Positions 56,597-64,000 of a stretch of DNA of 64,000 nucleotides are shown here, piece by piece. This stretch comes from Sphingomonas sp. GTDB lineage: Bacteria > Pseudomonadota > Alphaproteobacteria > Sphingomonadales > Sphingomonadaceae. Position 1 is the first letter of the stretch. Each line of letters opens with the position of its first letter. The notes beneath the pieces were generated by a model that made no database searches, had not been told where the DNA came from, and was given only the letters and a program-made list of their open reading frames with translations. A program made the position numbers and the translations under genes. Where the stretch lies: NCBI RefSeq assembly GCF_017745215.1, contig NZ_JAGHZV010000017.1, forward strand, positions 1 through 64,000, given 5' to 3'.

Positions 56597-57352
56597 ATGG
56601 CGGCGTTTGACCTTCTCCTCGTCGCCGGTGCCGGCCTGCTTGGCGGCGTGATGAACGCGCTTGCGGGCGGCGGGACCTTCGCGACGCTGCCCGCGCTGAT
56701 CGCGACGGGGCTGCCGGCCAATGCCGCCAATGCGACGTCGAACGTCGCGCTGCTGCCGGGCGCGGCGGCGAGCGCCTGGGGCTTTCGCGACGAGCTGGCC
56801 CCGGTGGGCGGGATTCCGGTGCGGCGGCTCGCGGCGATCACCTTCGCGGGCGGGCTCGTCGGCAGCGTGCTGCTTGTGATCACGCCGACGCGGGCGTTCG
56901 ATTTCATCATTCCCTGGCTGCTGCTGGTCGGCTTCCTCGCCATGCTGCTGGGCCCGCGCGCCTCGAACTGGCTGCGTGCGCGGGTGACGATCGGGCGGCG
57001 GACGCTGGTGATCGCGCAGGCGCTGCTGGGCGTCTATGGCGGCTATTTCGGCGGGGGCGTGGGGCTGATGACCACCGCGGCCTATGGCCTGCTCGCCGGT
57101 GCGCATCCGCGCTCGCTCTTCTCGATCCGCACGCTGATGCTTGCGGTGGCGAACCTCGCGGCGGCACTGGTCTTCGCCGCGACGGGGCTGGTGCGCTGGA
57201 GCGCGTGCCTGCCGATGCTCGCCGGCGCGGTGATCGGCGGCTGGGCCGGCGCGCATCTCGGCAAGCGGCTCCATCCCGGCGTGGCGCGGGCCTGGACGCT
57301 TGTCGTCACCGGCGTGACGACGCTCGTCTTCTTCGCTCGCGCTTACGGCTGA
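56597..57352 (+). CDS. TauE/SafE-family sulfite exporter-type permease
   Basis: 251 residues with about eight hydrophobic helices. The opening FDLLLVAGAGLLGGVMNALAGGGTFATLPALIATGLPANAANATSNVALLPG and the internal repeat LLGVYGGYFGGGVGLMTTAAYGLL fit the DUF81/TauE-SafE family, which exports sulfite, sulfoacetate or other small anions. ATG at 56597 is right after repeat C; the only Shine-Dalgarno-like bases (AGGG) are inside the repeat, 11 bases away. Substrate unknown. Confidence 0.88.
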   Translation: MAAFDLLLVAGAGLLGGVMNALAGGGTFATLPALIATGLPANAANATSNVALLPGAAASAWGFRDELAPVGGIPVRRLAAITFAGGLVGSVLLVITPTRAFDFIIPWLLLVGFLAMLLGPRASNWLRARVTIGRRTLVIAQALLGVYGGYFGGGVGLMTTAAYGLLAGAHPRSLFSIRTLMLAVANLAAALVFAATGLVRWSACLPMLAGAVIGGWAGAHLGKRLHPGVARAWTLVVTGVTTLVFFARAYG

Positions 57353-57406
57353 ATCCGGATCGAGCCCGCCTGGGACCGGCCCGGGCCATCCGCCGGACGG
57401 GACGAC

Positions 57407-57802
57407 CTATCGTTCCAGGAACGGCGCCGCCAGCTCAGGCCGCACGCGCAGCAGCCGCCCGGTCGCACGGTCGAGCAGCGCCCAGGTCGACACCGCCTCG
57501 ACCTTCACGCGCCCATCCGCGCCGGTGAAGCGCATATGCCGGTCGAATCGCGCGCCGCGCGGCGGATCGGGGACCCAGGTCTCGCCGGTCACCGTCTCGC
57601 CCGCCGAAACATTGCCGCGGTAGTCGATCTGGTGCCGCGTGACGACCCAGACGTACGCCGCCTTGTCGGTCTCGGACGCCACGCTGTCCCAGTGCGCGAT
57701 CGCGACTGCCTGGATCCACCGGACCCAGACCGCATTGTTGACGTGGCCGAGCTCGTCGATGTCCTCGAGCTCGGCGGTGATCGCCATGGTGAAGCGCGCC
57801 AT
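57407..57802 (-). CDS. Acyl-CoA thioesterase (4HBT hotdog fold)
   Basis: 131 residues. ELEDIDELGHVNNAVWVRWIQAVAIAHW carries the D-x-x-G-H-V-N-N signature of the 4-hydroxybenzoyl-CoA thioesterase group (Asp about 15, His about 20), followed by the beta sheet VVTRHQIDYRGNVSAGETVTGETWV. Hydrolyses an acyl-CoA, exact chain unknown. ATG at 57802 is a normal start. It stands alone with the lipoprotein gene upstream on the same strand after 17 bases. Confidence 0.9.
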   Translation of the reverse strand: MARFTMAITAELEDIDELGHVNNAVWVRWIQAVAIAHWDSVASETDKAAYVWVVTRHQIDYRGNVSAGETVTGETWVPDPPRGARFDRHMRFTGADGRVKVEAVSTWALLDRATGRLLRVRPELAAPFLER

Positions 57803-57819
57803 GGCCCAGGCCTAGCATA

Positions 57820-58425
57820 TTATCCGGGGCTGGGGGCGAGATCGACGCTGCGGATGTGCCAATGCTTCTGCGCCTCGCTCGCCCCGTCGACCACGGTCAG
57901 GTGGAGCGTGACATTGCCCTTCAGGTCGAAGCGCTTGTCGCCCTGCTTCAGCCGGCCGTAGACGATCACCGGCACGGTGACGTAGCGCTGGCCCGCGCCG
58001 GCATCGACATCGCCCGGCGCGCCCACATTGGCGTGGTAGGTCGAATAGGCCTCGAAATCCTTGGCGAAGGCCTCCGGCGTCTTTCCCGAGGCCTTGCCGC
58101 CGTCCTCCCACAGCGTCCAGGCCTCGCCGTATTTCTTCGCTTCGATCAGCGCGAAATAGCGCTGGACGACATCGGCGCCGCCCTGCGCGCTGTCGGCGGT
58201 GAAGGGCGCCTCGCTCACCGGCATCATGTCGTTGGCAAGCCCGCCGGGTGTGCCCGGCGAGGGCGCCTGGTCGTTGTCGGGCGGGGTCTTGTCGACGCCC
58301 TGGTCCTTCGCCGAATCGATCGCGTCGATGTTCACCGCGGCGACGTCGGGCGGGGGATCGTCGGCGCTGGGCTGGGAGGAACAGGCGGCGAGCGCCAGGA
58401 GCAGCAGGGGAACGGCGTTGCGCAT
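57820..58425 (-). CDS. Putative lipoprotein
   Basis: 201 residues. N-terminal signal with a lipobox LLLLALAAC followed by the acidic, Asp/Pro-rich linker SSQPSADDPPPDVAAVNIDAIDSAKDQGVDKTPPDN, then a globular C-terminal part beginning GGADVVQRYFALIEAKKYGEAWTLWEDGGKASGKTPEAFAKDFEAYSTY, which resembles an NTF2-like or TPR-like repeat of unknown function. It should be anchored to a membrane through Cys 16 or so. ATG at 58425 follows AAAGGGTCCTTG. No partner was identified. Confidence 0.75.
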   Translation of the reverse strand: MRNAVPLLLLALAACSSQPSADDPPPDVAAVNIDAIDSAKDQGVDKTPPDNDQAPSPGTPGGLANDMMPVSEAPFTADSAQGGADVVQRYFALIEAKKYGEAWTLWEDGGKASGKTPEAFAKDFEAYSTYHANVGAPGDVDAGAGQRYVTVPVIVYGRLKQGDKRFDLKGNVTLHLTVVDGASEAQKHWHIRSVDLAPSPG

Positions 58426-58533
58426 CAAGGACCCTTTATCGGTGACGCTCACCGAACGCGAGGGCGCGCTCGCCGTTCCCCTGGAGCGGGCGGGCACCGC
58501 CATGCGCCGTGAGGCGCATTTCAGGAGAAGCTC

Positions 58534-58953
58534 TCAAAAGTCCACCATATGCTCGTTGCCGACGAAGCCGAGCCGCGTGATGTTGGCGCGCTTGACGATC
58601 ACCAGCGCGCGATCGAAGCGCGCATAGGGCGCGTCGGGATCGGACTGGACGTGGAGCTCGGGCGGCTGGTCGCCCTGCTGGATCGCGTCGAGCGCCTGGC
58701 GCAGCCCGGCCTCGTCGACCTTCCTGGCATCGAACCAGAAATCGCCCTGACGGTCGATCAGCAGCTTGTGCGGCAGATTGGCCTCGGCGACCGACGACGG
58801 GCCGTTCGGCAAGTCGATGGAGACCTTGTGCGTCGCGATCGGCACGGTGAGGATCAGCATGATGAGCAGCACCAGCAGCACGTCGATGAACGGCGTGACG
58901 TTGATCGCGCTCATCGGTTCGGCCGTAACGACGGCGCGGACGGCTCGGGCCAT
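58534..58953 (-). CDS. exbD: ExbD/TolR biopolymer-transport protein
   Basis: 139 residues. SAINVTPFIDVLLVLLIMLILTVPIATHKVSIDLPNG is the conserved single membrane helix with the functionally important Asp in PFID, followed by the periplasmic domain (LHVQSDPDAPYARFDRALVIVKRANI). Such proteins work with ExbB and TonB (or TolQ/TolR/TolA) to energise outer-membrane transporters. No exbB, tonB or tolQ is next to it, so it is an orphan copy. ATG at 58953 has GGGAGAGAAGCC before it. A perfect inverted repeat lies just upstream. Confidence 0.92.
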   Translation of the reverse strand: MARAVRAVVTAEPMSAINVTPFIDVLLVLLIMLILTVPIATHKVSIDLPNGPSSVAEANLPHKLLIDRQGDFWFDARKVDEAGLRQALDAIQQGDQPPELHVQSDPDAPYARFDRALVIVKRANITRLGFVGNEHMVDF

Positions 58954-58970
58954 GGCTTCTCTCCCGTTGC

Positions 58971-58991
58971 TGATGTTGTAACGTAACATCA
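58971..58991. promoter_or_regulatory. Perfect inverted repeat upstream of exbD
   Basis: TGATGTT at 58971-58977 and AACATCA at 58985-58991 are perfect seven-base inverted copies around seven bases. It sits 18 bases before the exbD ATG (minus strand), a typical position for a repressor operator such as a TetR, PhaR or Fur-like protein. Which regulator is not known. Confidence 0.5.
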
Positions 58992-59047
58992 ATCGAGCGC
59001 AGCGGTAAAGCCCGTGGTTCCGTGGCCGGCTGGAGAAGAAAGCGGCG

Positions 59048-59827
59048 TTACTTGCCCGCGCGCGCGGCGGCGACGGCGGCGGCGAGCCGCTCGTAATCGA
59101 CCAGCCCGCTGATCACCTGGTTGCCCACCACCCAGAACGGAGTCGCACCGCTGGTGCCGAGCGCCGCGGCGGTGTCGAGGTTCTTCTTGATCTCCTGCGA
59201 CACGCGCGTCGAATTGGCCGCGGTCTTGGCCTTGGCGAGGTCGACCCCTGCGCCCGCCGCCGCCTGCTCGAGCGACGCTTCGTCGGTGCGCCCGCCGGCA
59301 TAGACCGCAGTGTGATAGGCGAGGAACTTGCCCTGCTCGGCCGCCGCCAGCGCCCAGCGCGCCGCGGTCACGCTCTCCTCGGCGAGCACCGGATATTCGC
59401 GATAGACGATGCGGACATTGGGGTCGCGCTTCACCAGCTCGGCGATCGCGGGCAGGCTCGCGCGGCAATAGCCGCAATTATAGTCGAGATAAGCCGCGAC
59501 GGTGACGTCGCCCTTGGGGTTCCCCTGCGTCGCGCCGGCATAGGGATCGACGATCTGCGCCTTGTGCGCGGCGATGTACTTGGGCGCCTCGCCCAGCGCT
59601 TTCTGTCGCTCGGCGAGCTGGCGCGCCTGGAGCTTGTCCATCGCCTCGGGCAGGATCTCGCCATGCTCGAGGATATAGGCGCGCACCACGGCCTCGATCT
59701 TCGCCTTGTCCGGGTTGGCGCCGGGCACCGCCGCCTGGATGCCGGCATAGAGCCCCGCGCCGAGCAGCGCCGAGAGCAGGAAGGCCGCGCCGAGCAGCAG
59801 CGGGCTTTTCGCGAGTCGCTCGAGCAT
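59048..59827 (-). CDS. DsbA-family thiol:disulfide oxidoreductase
   Basis: 259 residues. An N-terminal membrane anchor (LLLGAAFLLSALLGAGLYAGI) puts the thioredoxin-like domain in the periplasm. The active site is CGYC (118-121) in AYLDYNCGYCRAS, and the cis-proline loop is SGATPFWVVG. It introduces or shuffles disulfides. ATG at 59827 overlaps the stop of the M48 protease gene (TGATG) so the two are coupled; a helper role in folding or maturation is plausible, but not proven. Confidence 0.92.
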   Translation of the reverse strand: MLERLAKSPLLLGAAFLLSALLGAGLYAGIQAAVPGANPDKAKIEAVVRAYILEHGEILPEAMDKLQARQLAERQKALGEAPKYIAAHKAQIVDPYAGATQGNPKGDVTVAAYLDYNCGYCRASLPAIAELVKRDPNVRIVYREYPVLAEESVTAARWALAAAEQGKFLAYHTAVYAGGRTDEASLEQAAAGAGVDLAKAKTAANSTRVSQEIKKNLDTAAALGTSGATPFWVVGNQVISGLVDYERLAAAVAAARAGK

Positions 59828-61200
59828 CAGCGGCGTCCGCCCTTCTTCTTCTGTTCTTCATAGGCGGTCTGCGAGACCATCATGATATCCTGCGCGCGGA
59901 TCCAGTCGGGCGAGCCCGTCGGCAGCCCCGCCATCGCCGCGCGCGAGCTCATCAGCGCGGTGCCGGCGTCGCCCATCAAATTGGCGCGCTCGGCGGTGGC
60001 GAGCGCGGTGCGCGGCTCGTCGCCCTTGCGCTCGTAGACGGTGCCCAGGTTGAACCAGGCGAAGGGGTTCTCATTGTCGCGCGCGACCGCCTGCTTGAGC
60101 ACCTTCTCGGCCTCGGCAAGATTGGCGGGGTCCTCGGTCGCGACCAGGGCATGGCCGAAGGTGGTGGCGATCAGCGGCTGGTAATGCGTCTCCTCGGTCG
60201 CCTTGCGCAGCGGCACGAGCGCCCCCTTGGGGTCGCCCGCCTCGAGCATGATCTGGCCCTGGAGCTCGAGGAAATAGGGATCGTCGGGCTTGGCCTTGAT
60301 CAACGCGTCGGTCTCGGCTGCGGCCTGCTCGGGGAAGCCGCCCTTGTGATAGGCATAGGCGCGGGCATAGTGCGCATAGACCGACTGGTCGCGCGGCGGA
60401 TACGTGCGCAGCGTGTCCTTGGGCTCGTTCACATAGCCGCGCAGCTTGGCCTGGATGCGCTTGAACCGGTCGAGCATCTCGGGCGTGTCGCGCTTGCTCC
60501 ACGCCGGCGCGGCGGTGAGATCCTGCGTCAGCGTCGCGATGCGGTCCGCCGACATCGGGTGGGTCTGCGCGAAGGGATCGACGTCGGGATCCGACGAATA
60601 GACGCCGTAGCGATATTGGAGATTCTCGAGCTTCTTGAAGAATTCGAGCATCCCGCGCCCGCTGATCCCGGCCTTGTTGAGGAAACGCACGCCGGCCGCG
60701 TCGGCAGAGGCTTCCTGTCCGCGCGAGAAAGCGAGATACTTGCCGATCGCGGCGCGCTGGCCGGCCATCAATATGCCCATGCCCGCGTCGGGCGACCCCG
60801 CCGCGACGGCCGCCGCGCCGAGCAGCAGCGAGAGGATCGAGACGCCGCCATAGCCGCCGTCGCGCTGGAACACGGCATGGCCGCCGACGACGTGGCCGAG
60901 CTCGTGCGCGATCACGCCCTGGACTTCGTTGGCGTCGTCCGCCGCGTCGATCAGCCCCGAATGGATGTAGACGATCTGCCCGCCGGCGACGAAGGCGTTG
61001 ATCGAGGGATCCTGGATCATCACCACGCGCACGCTCGCCGGATCGAGGCCGGCCGCGACGATGATCGGCTTGGAGATATCGGCGAGCAGCGCCTCGGTCT
61101 CGGCGTCGCGCAGGATCGATTGCGCCGCCGCGGGCTGCGCCGCGAAACAGCACAGGCAGAGCATGGCGATCAGGGCGGCCAGCTGCTTCATCCGCACCAT
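59827..61200 (-). CDS. M48 metallopeptidase with TPR-like C-terminal half (BepA-like)
   Basis: 457 residues. A signal peptide (ALIAMLCLCCFAAQPAAAQ) is followed by a zinc-metalloprotease domain with HELGH at about 99-103 and a second downstream Glu, FSRGQEASADAAGVRF. The C-terminal half (about 280-440) has tetratricopeptide-like helical pairs, for example HYARAYAYHKGGFPEQAAAETDALIKAKPDDPYFLELQGQIMLEAGDPKGAL. The layout is that of BepA/YfgC-type chaperone-proteases of the periplasm, which act on outer-membrane proteins. ATG at 61200 is chosen (61191 is an alternative). Coupled to a DsbA-like gene. Confidence 0.92.
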   Translation of the reverse strand: MVRMKQLAALIAMLCLCCFAAQPAAAQSILRDAETEALLADISKPIIVAAGLDPASVRVVMIQDPSINAFVAGGQIVYIHSGLIDAADDANEVQGVIAHELGHVVGGHAVFQRDGGYGGVSILSLLLGAAAVAAGSPDAGMGILMAGQRAAIGKYLAFSRGQEASADAAGVRFLNKAGISGRGMLEFFKKLENLQYRYGVYSSDPDVDPFAQTHPMSADRIATLTQDLTAAPAWSKRDTPEMLDRFKRIQAKLRGYVNEPKDTLRTYPPRDQSVYAHYARAYAYHKGGFPEQAAAETDALIKAKPDDPYFLELQGQIMLEAGDPKGALVPLRKATEETHYQPLIATTFGHALVATEDPANLAEAEKVLKQAVARDNENPFAWFNLGTVYERKGDEPRTALATAERANLMGDAGTALMSSRAAMAGLPTGSPDWIRAQDIMMVSQTAYEEQKKKGGRR

Positions 61201-61270
61201 GTTCGTCCCAAACCCTCCCGGCGGCAAGCGACCTCTAATCGGCCCGCCGCATGAACCTCAGGTGAAGCGA

Positions 61271-61308
61271 CCGGCCCGCCGCGGGCGCGATGTCCCGCGG
61301 CGGGCCGG
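61271..61308 (-). terminator. Strong inverted repeat between rne and the M48 gene
   Basis: A perfect 15-base stem (CCGGCCCGCCGCGGG at 61271-61285 with its inverse at 61294-61308) and an eight-base loop lie 23 bases beyond the rne stop and 71 before the M48 ATG. No U-tract follows on either strand, so it is a hairpin terminator of the non-canonical kind or an mRNA-stabilising end. Confidence 0.55.
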
Positions 61309-61330
61309 CCGTTCGATCAGCCGCTGCCGA

Positions 61331-63976
61331 TCAAGCCCCGAACGTACGCTGCCACCAGCCGCGACGGGGCGAACCGGGGTCGGCCTCGGTCTCGGCGGCG
61401 GCTTCGGCCGCGACGTCCGCCGGCTCGGCGGCGTCGGGCGAGAGGTCCTGAGTCACGGCCTCGGCGGGCTCGGCGGTGGCTTCGGCGGCCGGCGCGGCCT
61501 TCTTGCGGCCGCCCGAACGCTTGGGCCTGGGCGCCGGCGCTTCCTCCGCGACCGGCTCGGGCGCGGGCGCCTCGGCCGGAGTCTCCGCAACCGCTTCGGC
61601 TTCGACGTCGGCCTTCTTGCGGCGCGAGCGCTTGGGCTTGGCCGGCGCTTCCTCGGCGACCGGCTCGCTCACCGCTTCGACCGCAGGCGCGGCTTCGGCG
61701 ACGGGCTCGGCCTCGACGTCGGCCTTCTTGCGGCGCGAGCGCTTGGGCTTGGCCGGCGCTTCCCCGGCGGCGGGCTCGGGAGCGGCCTCGACCGGCGCTT
61801 CGGCTTCCTCGCCGTCGGCTTCGACGATCACCGTCTCGACCGTGCCGCCGCCACGGCGGCCGCCGCGACGACCCCGGCGGCGGCGCTTGCGCGGCGCATC
61901 GCCATCGGCCGCGGTCGCCTCGTCGCCCTCGGCATCGCTTTCGCCGGCGACATCGGCAAGCTCGTCGCCTTCCTCGCCCTCGACACCCTCGCCTTCGGAA
62001 GCCTCGCCCGGCGCACCGTCCTCGCGCGTGCGGCCGCGGCGGCCGCGACGGCGGCGGCGGCGCTTGCCGCGACCGTCGCCTTCGCCGTCACGGTCCCGCT
62101 CGCGATCGCCGCGCGGCGCACGCGTCTCGCTGGCCTCGGCCTCTTCTTCCGCTTCCTCCTCGTCCTCGATCTCCTCGACGTAATCGTCTTCGGGTTCCTC
62201 GATGACCTGGATCAGGCGCGGCGCGCGCGTCGGCGGCGGGCCCGCGGCCTCGACCGACATGCGCGCGCCTTCGAGCTCGCCGTCCGACGCGATCTCGACG
62301 AGCACGCCATAGCGTTCCTCGATCTCGGCCAGCTCGGCGCGCTTGCGGTTGAGCACGTAGAAAGCGGCTTCCTGGCTCGCGCGCAGCGTGAGGTGCGAGC
62401 CGCGGCCGCGCGCCGCTTCGTCCTCGATCATGCGCAGCGCCGAGAGGCCCGCCGACGACGCGGTGCGGACCAGGCCGGTGCCTTCGCAATGCGGGCACTG
62501 GCGGGTCGACGCCTCGAGCACGCCGGTGCGCAGCCGCTGGCGGCTCATCTCCATCAGCCCGAACGCCGAGATACGGCCGACCTGGATGCGCGCGCGATCG
62601 TTCTTGAGCGCTTCCTTCATCGCCTTCTCGACCTTCCGGACGTTCGATCCGTGGTCCATGTCGATAAAGTCGATCACGACGAGGCCGGCCATGTCGCGCA
62701 GGCGCAGCTGGCGGGCGATCTCGTGCGCGGCCTCGAGGTTGGTCGCCGTCGCGGTCTGCTCGATATTGTGCTCGCGCGTCGACCGCCCGGAGTTGATGTC
62801 GATCGACACCAGCGCCTCGGTCGGGTTGATCACGAGGTAGCCGCCCGACTTGAGCTGCACCACCGGGTGGTACATCGCCGCGAGCTGGTCCTCGACATGG
62901 CTGCGCTGGAACAGCGGCACCGTGTCGGCATAATGCTTCACCCGCCGTGCATGGCTGGGCATCAGCAGCTTCATGAAGTCCTTCGCCTGGCGATAGCCGT
63001 CATCGCCCTCGACGATCACTTCGTCGATGTCCTTGTTGTAGATGTCGCGGATCGCGCGCTTGATCAGGTCGCTGTCGCCATAGACCAGCGCCGGCGCGGT
63101 CGAGGCGAGCGTGTTCTCGCGGATCTCGTCCCACAGCCGCGCGAGATAGTCGAAGTCGCGCTTGATCTCGACCTTGGTGCGCTGGAGCCCGGCGGTGCGG
63201 ACGATGCAGCCCATCGAGGGCGGCAGCTTGAGGTCCGCCATGATGCCCTTGAGGCGCTTGCGGTCCGCCGCCGACGAGATCTTGCGCGAGATGCCGCCGC
63301 CGTGCGCGGTGTTGGGCATCAGCACGCAATAGCGGCCGGCGAGGCTGAGATAGGTGGTGAGCGCCGCGCCCTTGTTGCCGCGCTCTTCCTTCACGACCTG
63401 GACGAGCAGCACCTGGCGGCGGCGGATCACGTCCTGGATCTTGTAGCGGCGGCGCAGGTTCATCCGGCGCTCGCGCAGCTGGTCGGCCTGGCTCTCGTTG
63501 CGGCTCGGCTTGCGGCGGCGGCGACGGCCGTCGCCTCCCCCATCGCCTTCCTCGTCGCCCGAGGCTTCCGCATCGCCCTCGCCGTCATCGTCCTCGTCGC
63601 CCGCGGGACGGTCGAGCACTTCGACATCGCCTTCCAGCGCGTCGTCGTCGCCATCGTCCTCGGCGCGCAGTGCAGCCTCTTCGGCGGCGTGCTCGGCCTC
63701 TTCGCGCAGCAGCGCGTCGCGGTCTTCCTTGGGGATCTGGTAATAGTCGGGGTGGATTTCCGAGAAGGCGAGGAAGCCGTGGCGATTGCCGCCGTAATCG
63801 ACGAACGCCGCCTGCAGCGACGGCTCCACTCGAGTCACCTTGGCCAGATAGATATTGCCCTTGAGCTGCTTGCGCTCGGCGGACTCGAAATCAAACTCCT
63901 CGATTCGGTTCCCCTTGACGACCGCCACCCGGGTTTCCTCCCGGTGGCGAGCGTCGATCAGCATACGCATTGTCAT
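61331..63976 (-). CDS. rne: Ribonuclease E
   Basis: 881 residues. RNA-degradosome endonuclease. The N-terminal S1 domain (LKGNIYLAKVTRVEPSLQAAFVDYGGNRHGFLAFSEI) is interrupted after about residue 90 by an acidic insert of Asp/Glu/Gly and a basic Arg run, then continues (IRRRQVLLVQVVKEERGNKGAALTTYLSLAGRYCVLMPN). The catalytic region has SIDINSGRS and VVIDFIDMDH with metal-binding Asp residues, and the zinc link CPHC. The C-terminal third is disordered, rich in Pro, Lys/Arg and Glu, with a repeated segment. ATG at 63976 follows GGAGAATCATAA. It is the last gene before the window edge. Confidence 0.96.
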   Translation of the reverse strand: MTMRMLIDARHREETRVAVVKGNRIEEFDFESAERKQLKGNIYLAKVTRVEPSLQAAFVDYGGNRHGFLAFSEIHPDYYQIPKEDRDALLREEAEHAAEEAALRAEDDGDDDALEGDVEVLDRPAGDEDDDGEGDAEASGDEEGDGGGDGRRRRRKPSRNESQADQLRERRMNLRRRYKIQDVIRRRQVLLVQVVKEERGNKGAALTTYLSLAGRYCVLMPNTAHGGGISRKISSAADRKRLKGIMADLKLPPSMGCIVRTAGLQRTKVEIKRDFDYLARLWDEIRENTLASTAPALVYGDSDLIKRAIRDIYNKDIDEVIVEGDDGYRQAKDFMKLLMPSHARRVKHYADTVPLFQRSHVEDQLAAMYHPVVQLKSGGYLVINPTEALVSIDINSGRSTREHNIEQTATATNLEAAHEIARQLRLRDMAGLVVIDFIDMDHGSNVRKVEKAMKEALKNDRARIQVGRISAFGLMEMSRQRLRTGVLEASTRQCPHCEGTGLVRTASSAGLSALRMIEDEAARGRGSHLTLRASQEAAFYVLNRKRAELAEIEERYGVLVEIASDGELEGARMSVEAAGPPPTRAPRLIQVIEEPEDDYVEEIEDEEEAEEEAEASETRAPRGDRERDRDGEGDGRGKRRRRRRGRRGRTREDGAPGEASEGEGVEGEEGDELADVAGESDAEGDEATAADGDAPRKRRRRGRRGGRRGGGTVETVIVEADGEEAEAPVEAAPEPAAGEAPAKPKRSRRKKADVEAEPVAEAAPAVEAVSEPVAEEAPAKPKRSRRKKADVEAEAVAETPAEAPAPEPVAEEAPAPRPKRSGGRKKAAPAAEATAEPAEAVTQDLSPDAAEPADVAAEAAAETEADPGSPRRGWWQRTFGA
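61602..61763 (-). repeat. Tandem 51-base exact repeat in the rne tail
   Basis: Positions 61602-61652 and 61713-61763 are identical over 51 bases and lie 111 bases (37 codons) apart, in frame. They encode the basic PKRSRRKKADVE segment twice in the disordered tail, with a third degenerate copy (PKRSGGRKK) further on. Short basic patches like these can bind RNA or partner enzymes. Confidence 0.8.
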
Positions 63977-64000
63977 TTATGATTCTCCGGGCGCGCCGGC

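Noticed and set aside
60998..63982. A 994-codon open frame opposite rne and part of the M48 gene
   Set aside because: Antisense to two well-supported genes; composition is Arg/Leu/Gly biased with no recognisable domain.

Overview
The window is a GC-rich (about two thirds G+C), gene-dense chromosomal segment of an alphaproteobacterium, most likely Sphingomonas or a close relative in the Sphingomonadaceae. The evidence is the style of the housekeeping proteins (folP with an N-terminal extension, RNase E with an acidic insert in its S1 domain, a COQ4 homologue, DUF983, DUF6445, an MpaB-type oxygenase), frequent ATGA/GTGA gene overlaps, and dispersed REP-like palindromes. Genes were found by reading their products and motifs. 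No rRNA, tRNA, CRISPR array or prophage was seen. The only transposon trace is the 5' end of an IS5-type transposase gene running off the left edge.

Layout. 1-5 kb: IS remnant, folP, an MFS transporter coupled to a MarR regulator, and an OPT oligopeptide transporter. 5-9 kb: a glycosyltransferase-4 fusion protein followed by a GH130 glycosidase/phosphorylase, which look like one small carbohydrate operon. 9-14 kb: queF diverges from a tightly overlapping sulfurtransferase / cystathionine beta-lyase-like / MscS channel operon, followed by a GNAT-fold protein. 14-19 kb: two large polytopic membrane proteins (one GT-C-like) and a GT2 glycosyltransferase, probably an envelope polysaccharide or lipid-glycosylation group. 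19-24 kb: DUF983 plus MocR regulator, YaiI, a DEAD-box helicase and DUF6445. 24-27 kb: argG and a MATE exporter. 27-31.5 kb: two cyclopropane-fatty-acid synthase paralogues flanking a sulfite-oxidase-type molybdoenzyme and its cytochrome b. 31.5-38 kb: Tat-exported GH1 beta-glucosidase, ppc, an L,D-transpeptidase and an MpaB-type oxygenase.

38-50 kb carries gyrB, recF and dnaN, all on the minus strand but separated by unrelated genes: an M20 peptidase, a three-gene SPFH membrane operon, a frameshifted cupin gene, a SnoaL-like/TetR pair, COQ4 and a GT-C mannosyltransferase-like protein. 50-58 kb: outer-membrane barrel protein, histidine phosphatase, LysR regulator with a divergent NAD(P)-binding protein, an NYN-domain protein coupled to rlmN, a TauE/SafE permease and a thioesterase. 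58-64 kb: lipoprotein, orphan ExbD, DsbA-like oxidoreductase coupled to an M48 protease, and RNase E.

Repeats are the main non-coding theme. Six long copies of one inverted-repeat family, one compact hairpin derivative and two other repeat families sit between genes or at gene ends. One has run into the 3' end of a broken cupin gene, and another ends four bases before a start codon. No clearly new large system is visible. The best leads are the GT4-GH130 pair, the SPFH mini-operon, the NYN-rlmN pair, the duplicated MocR operator-like sequence and the repeat families.
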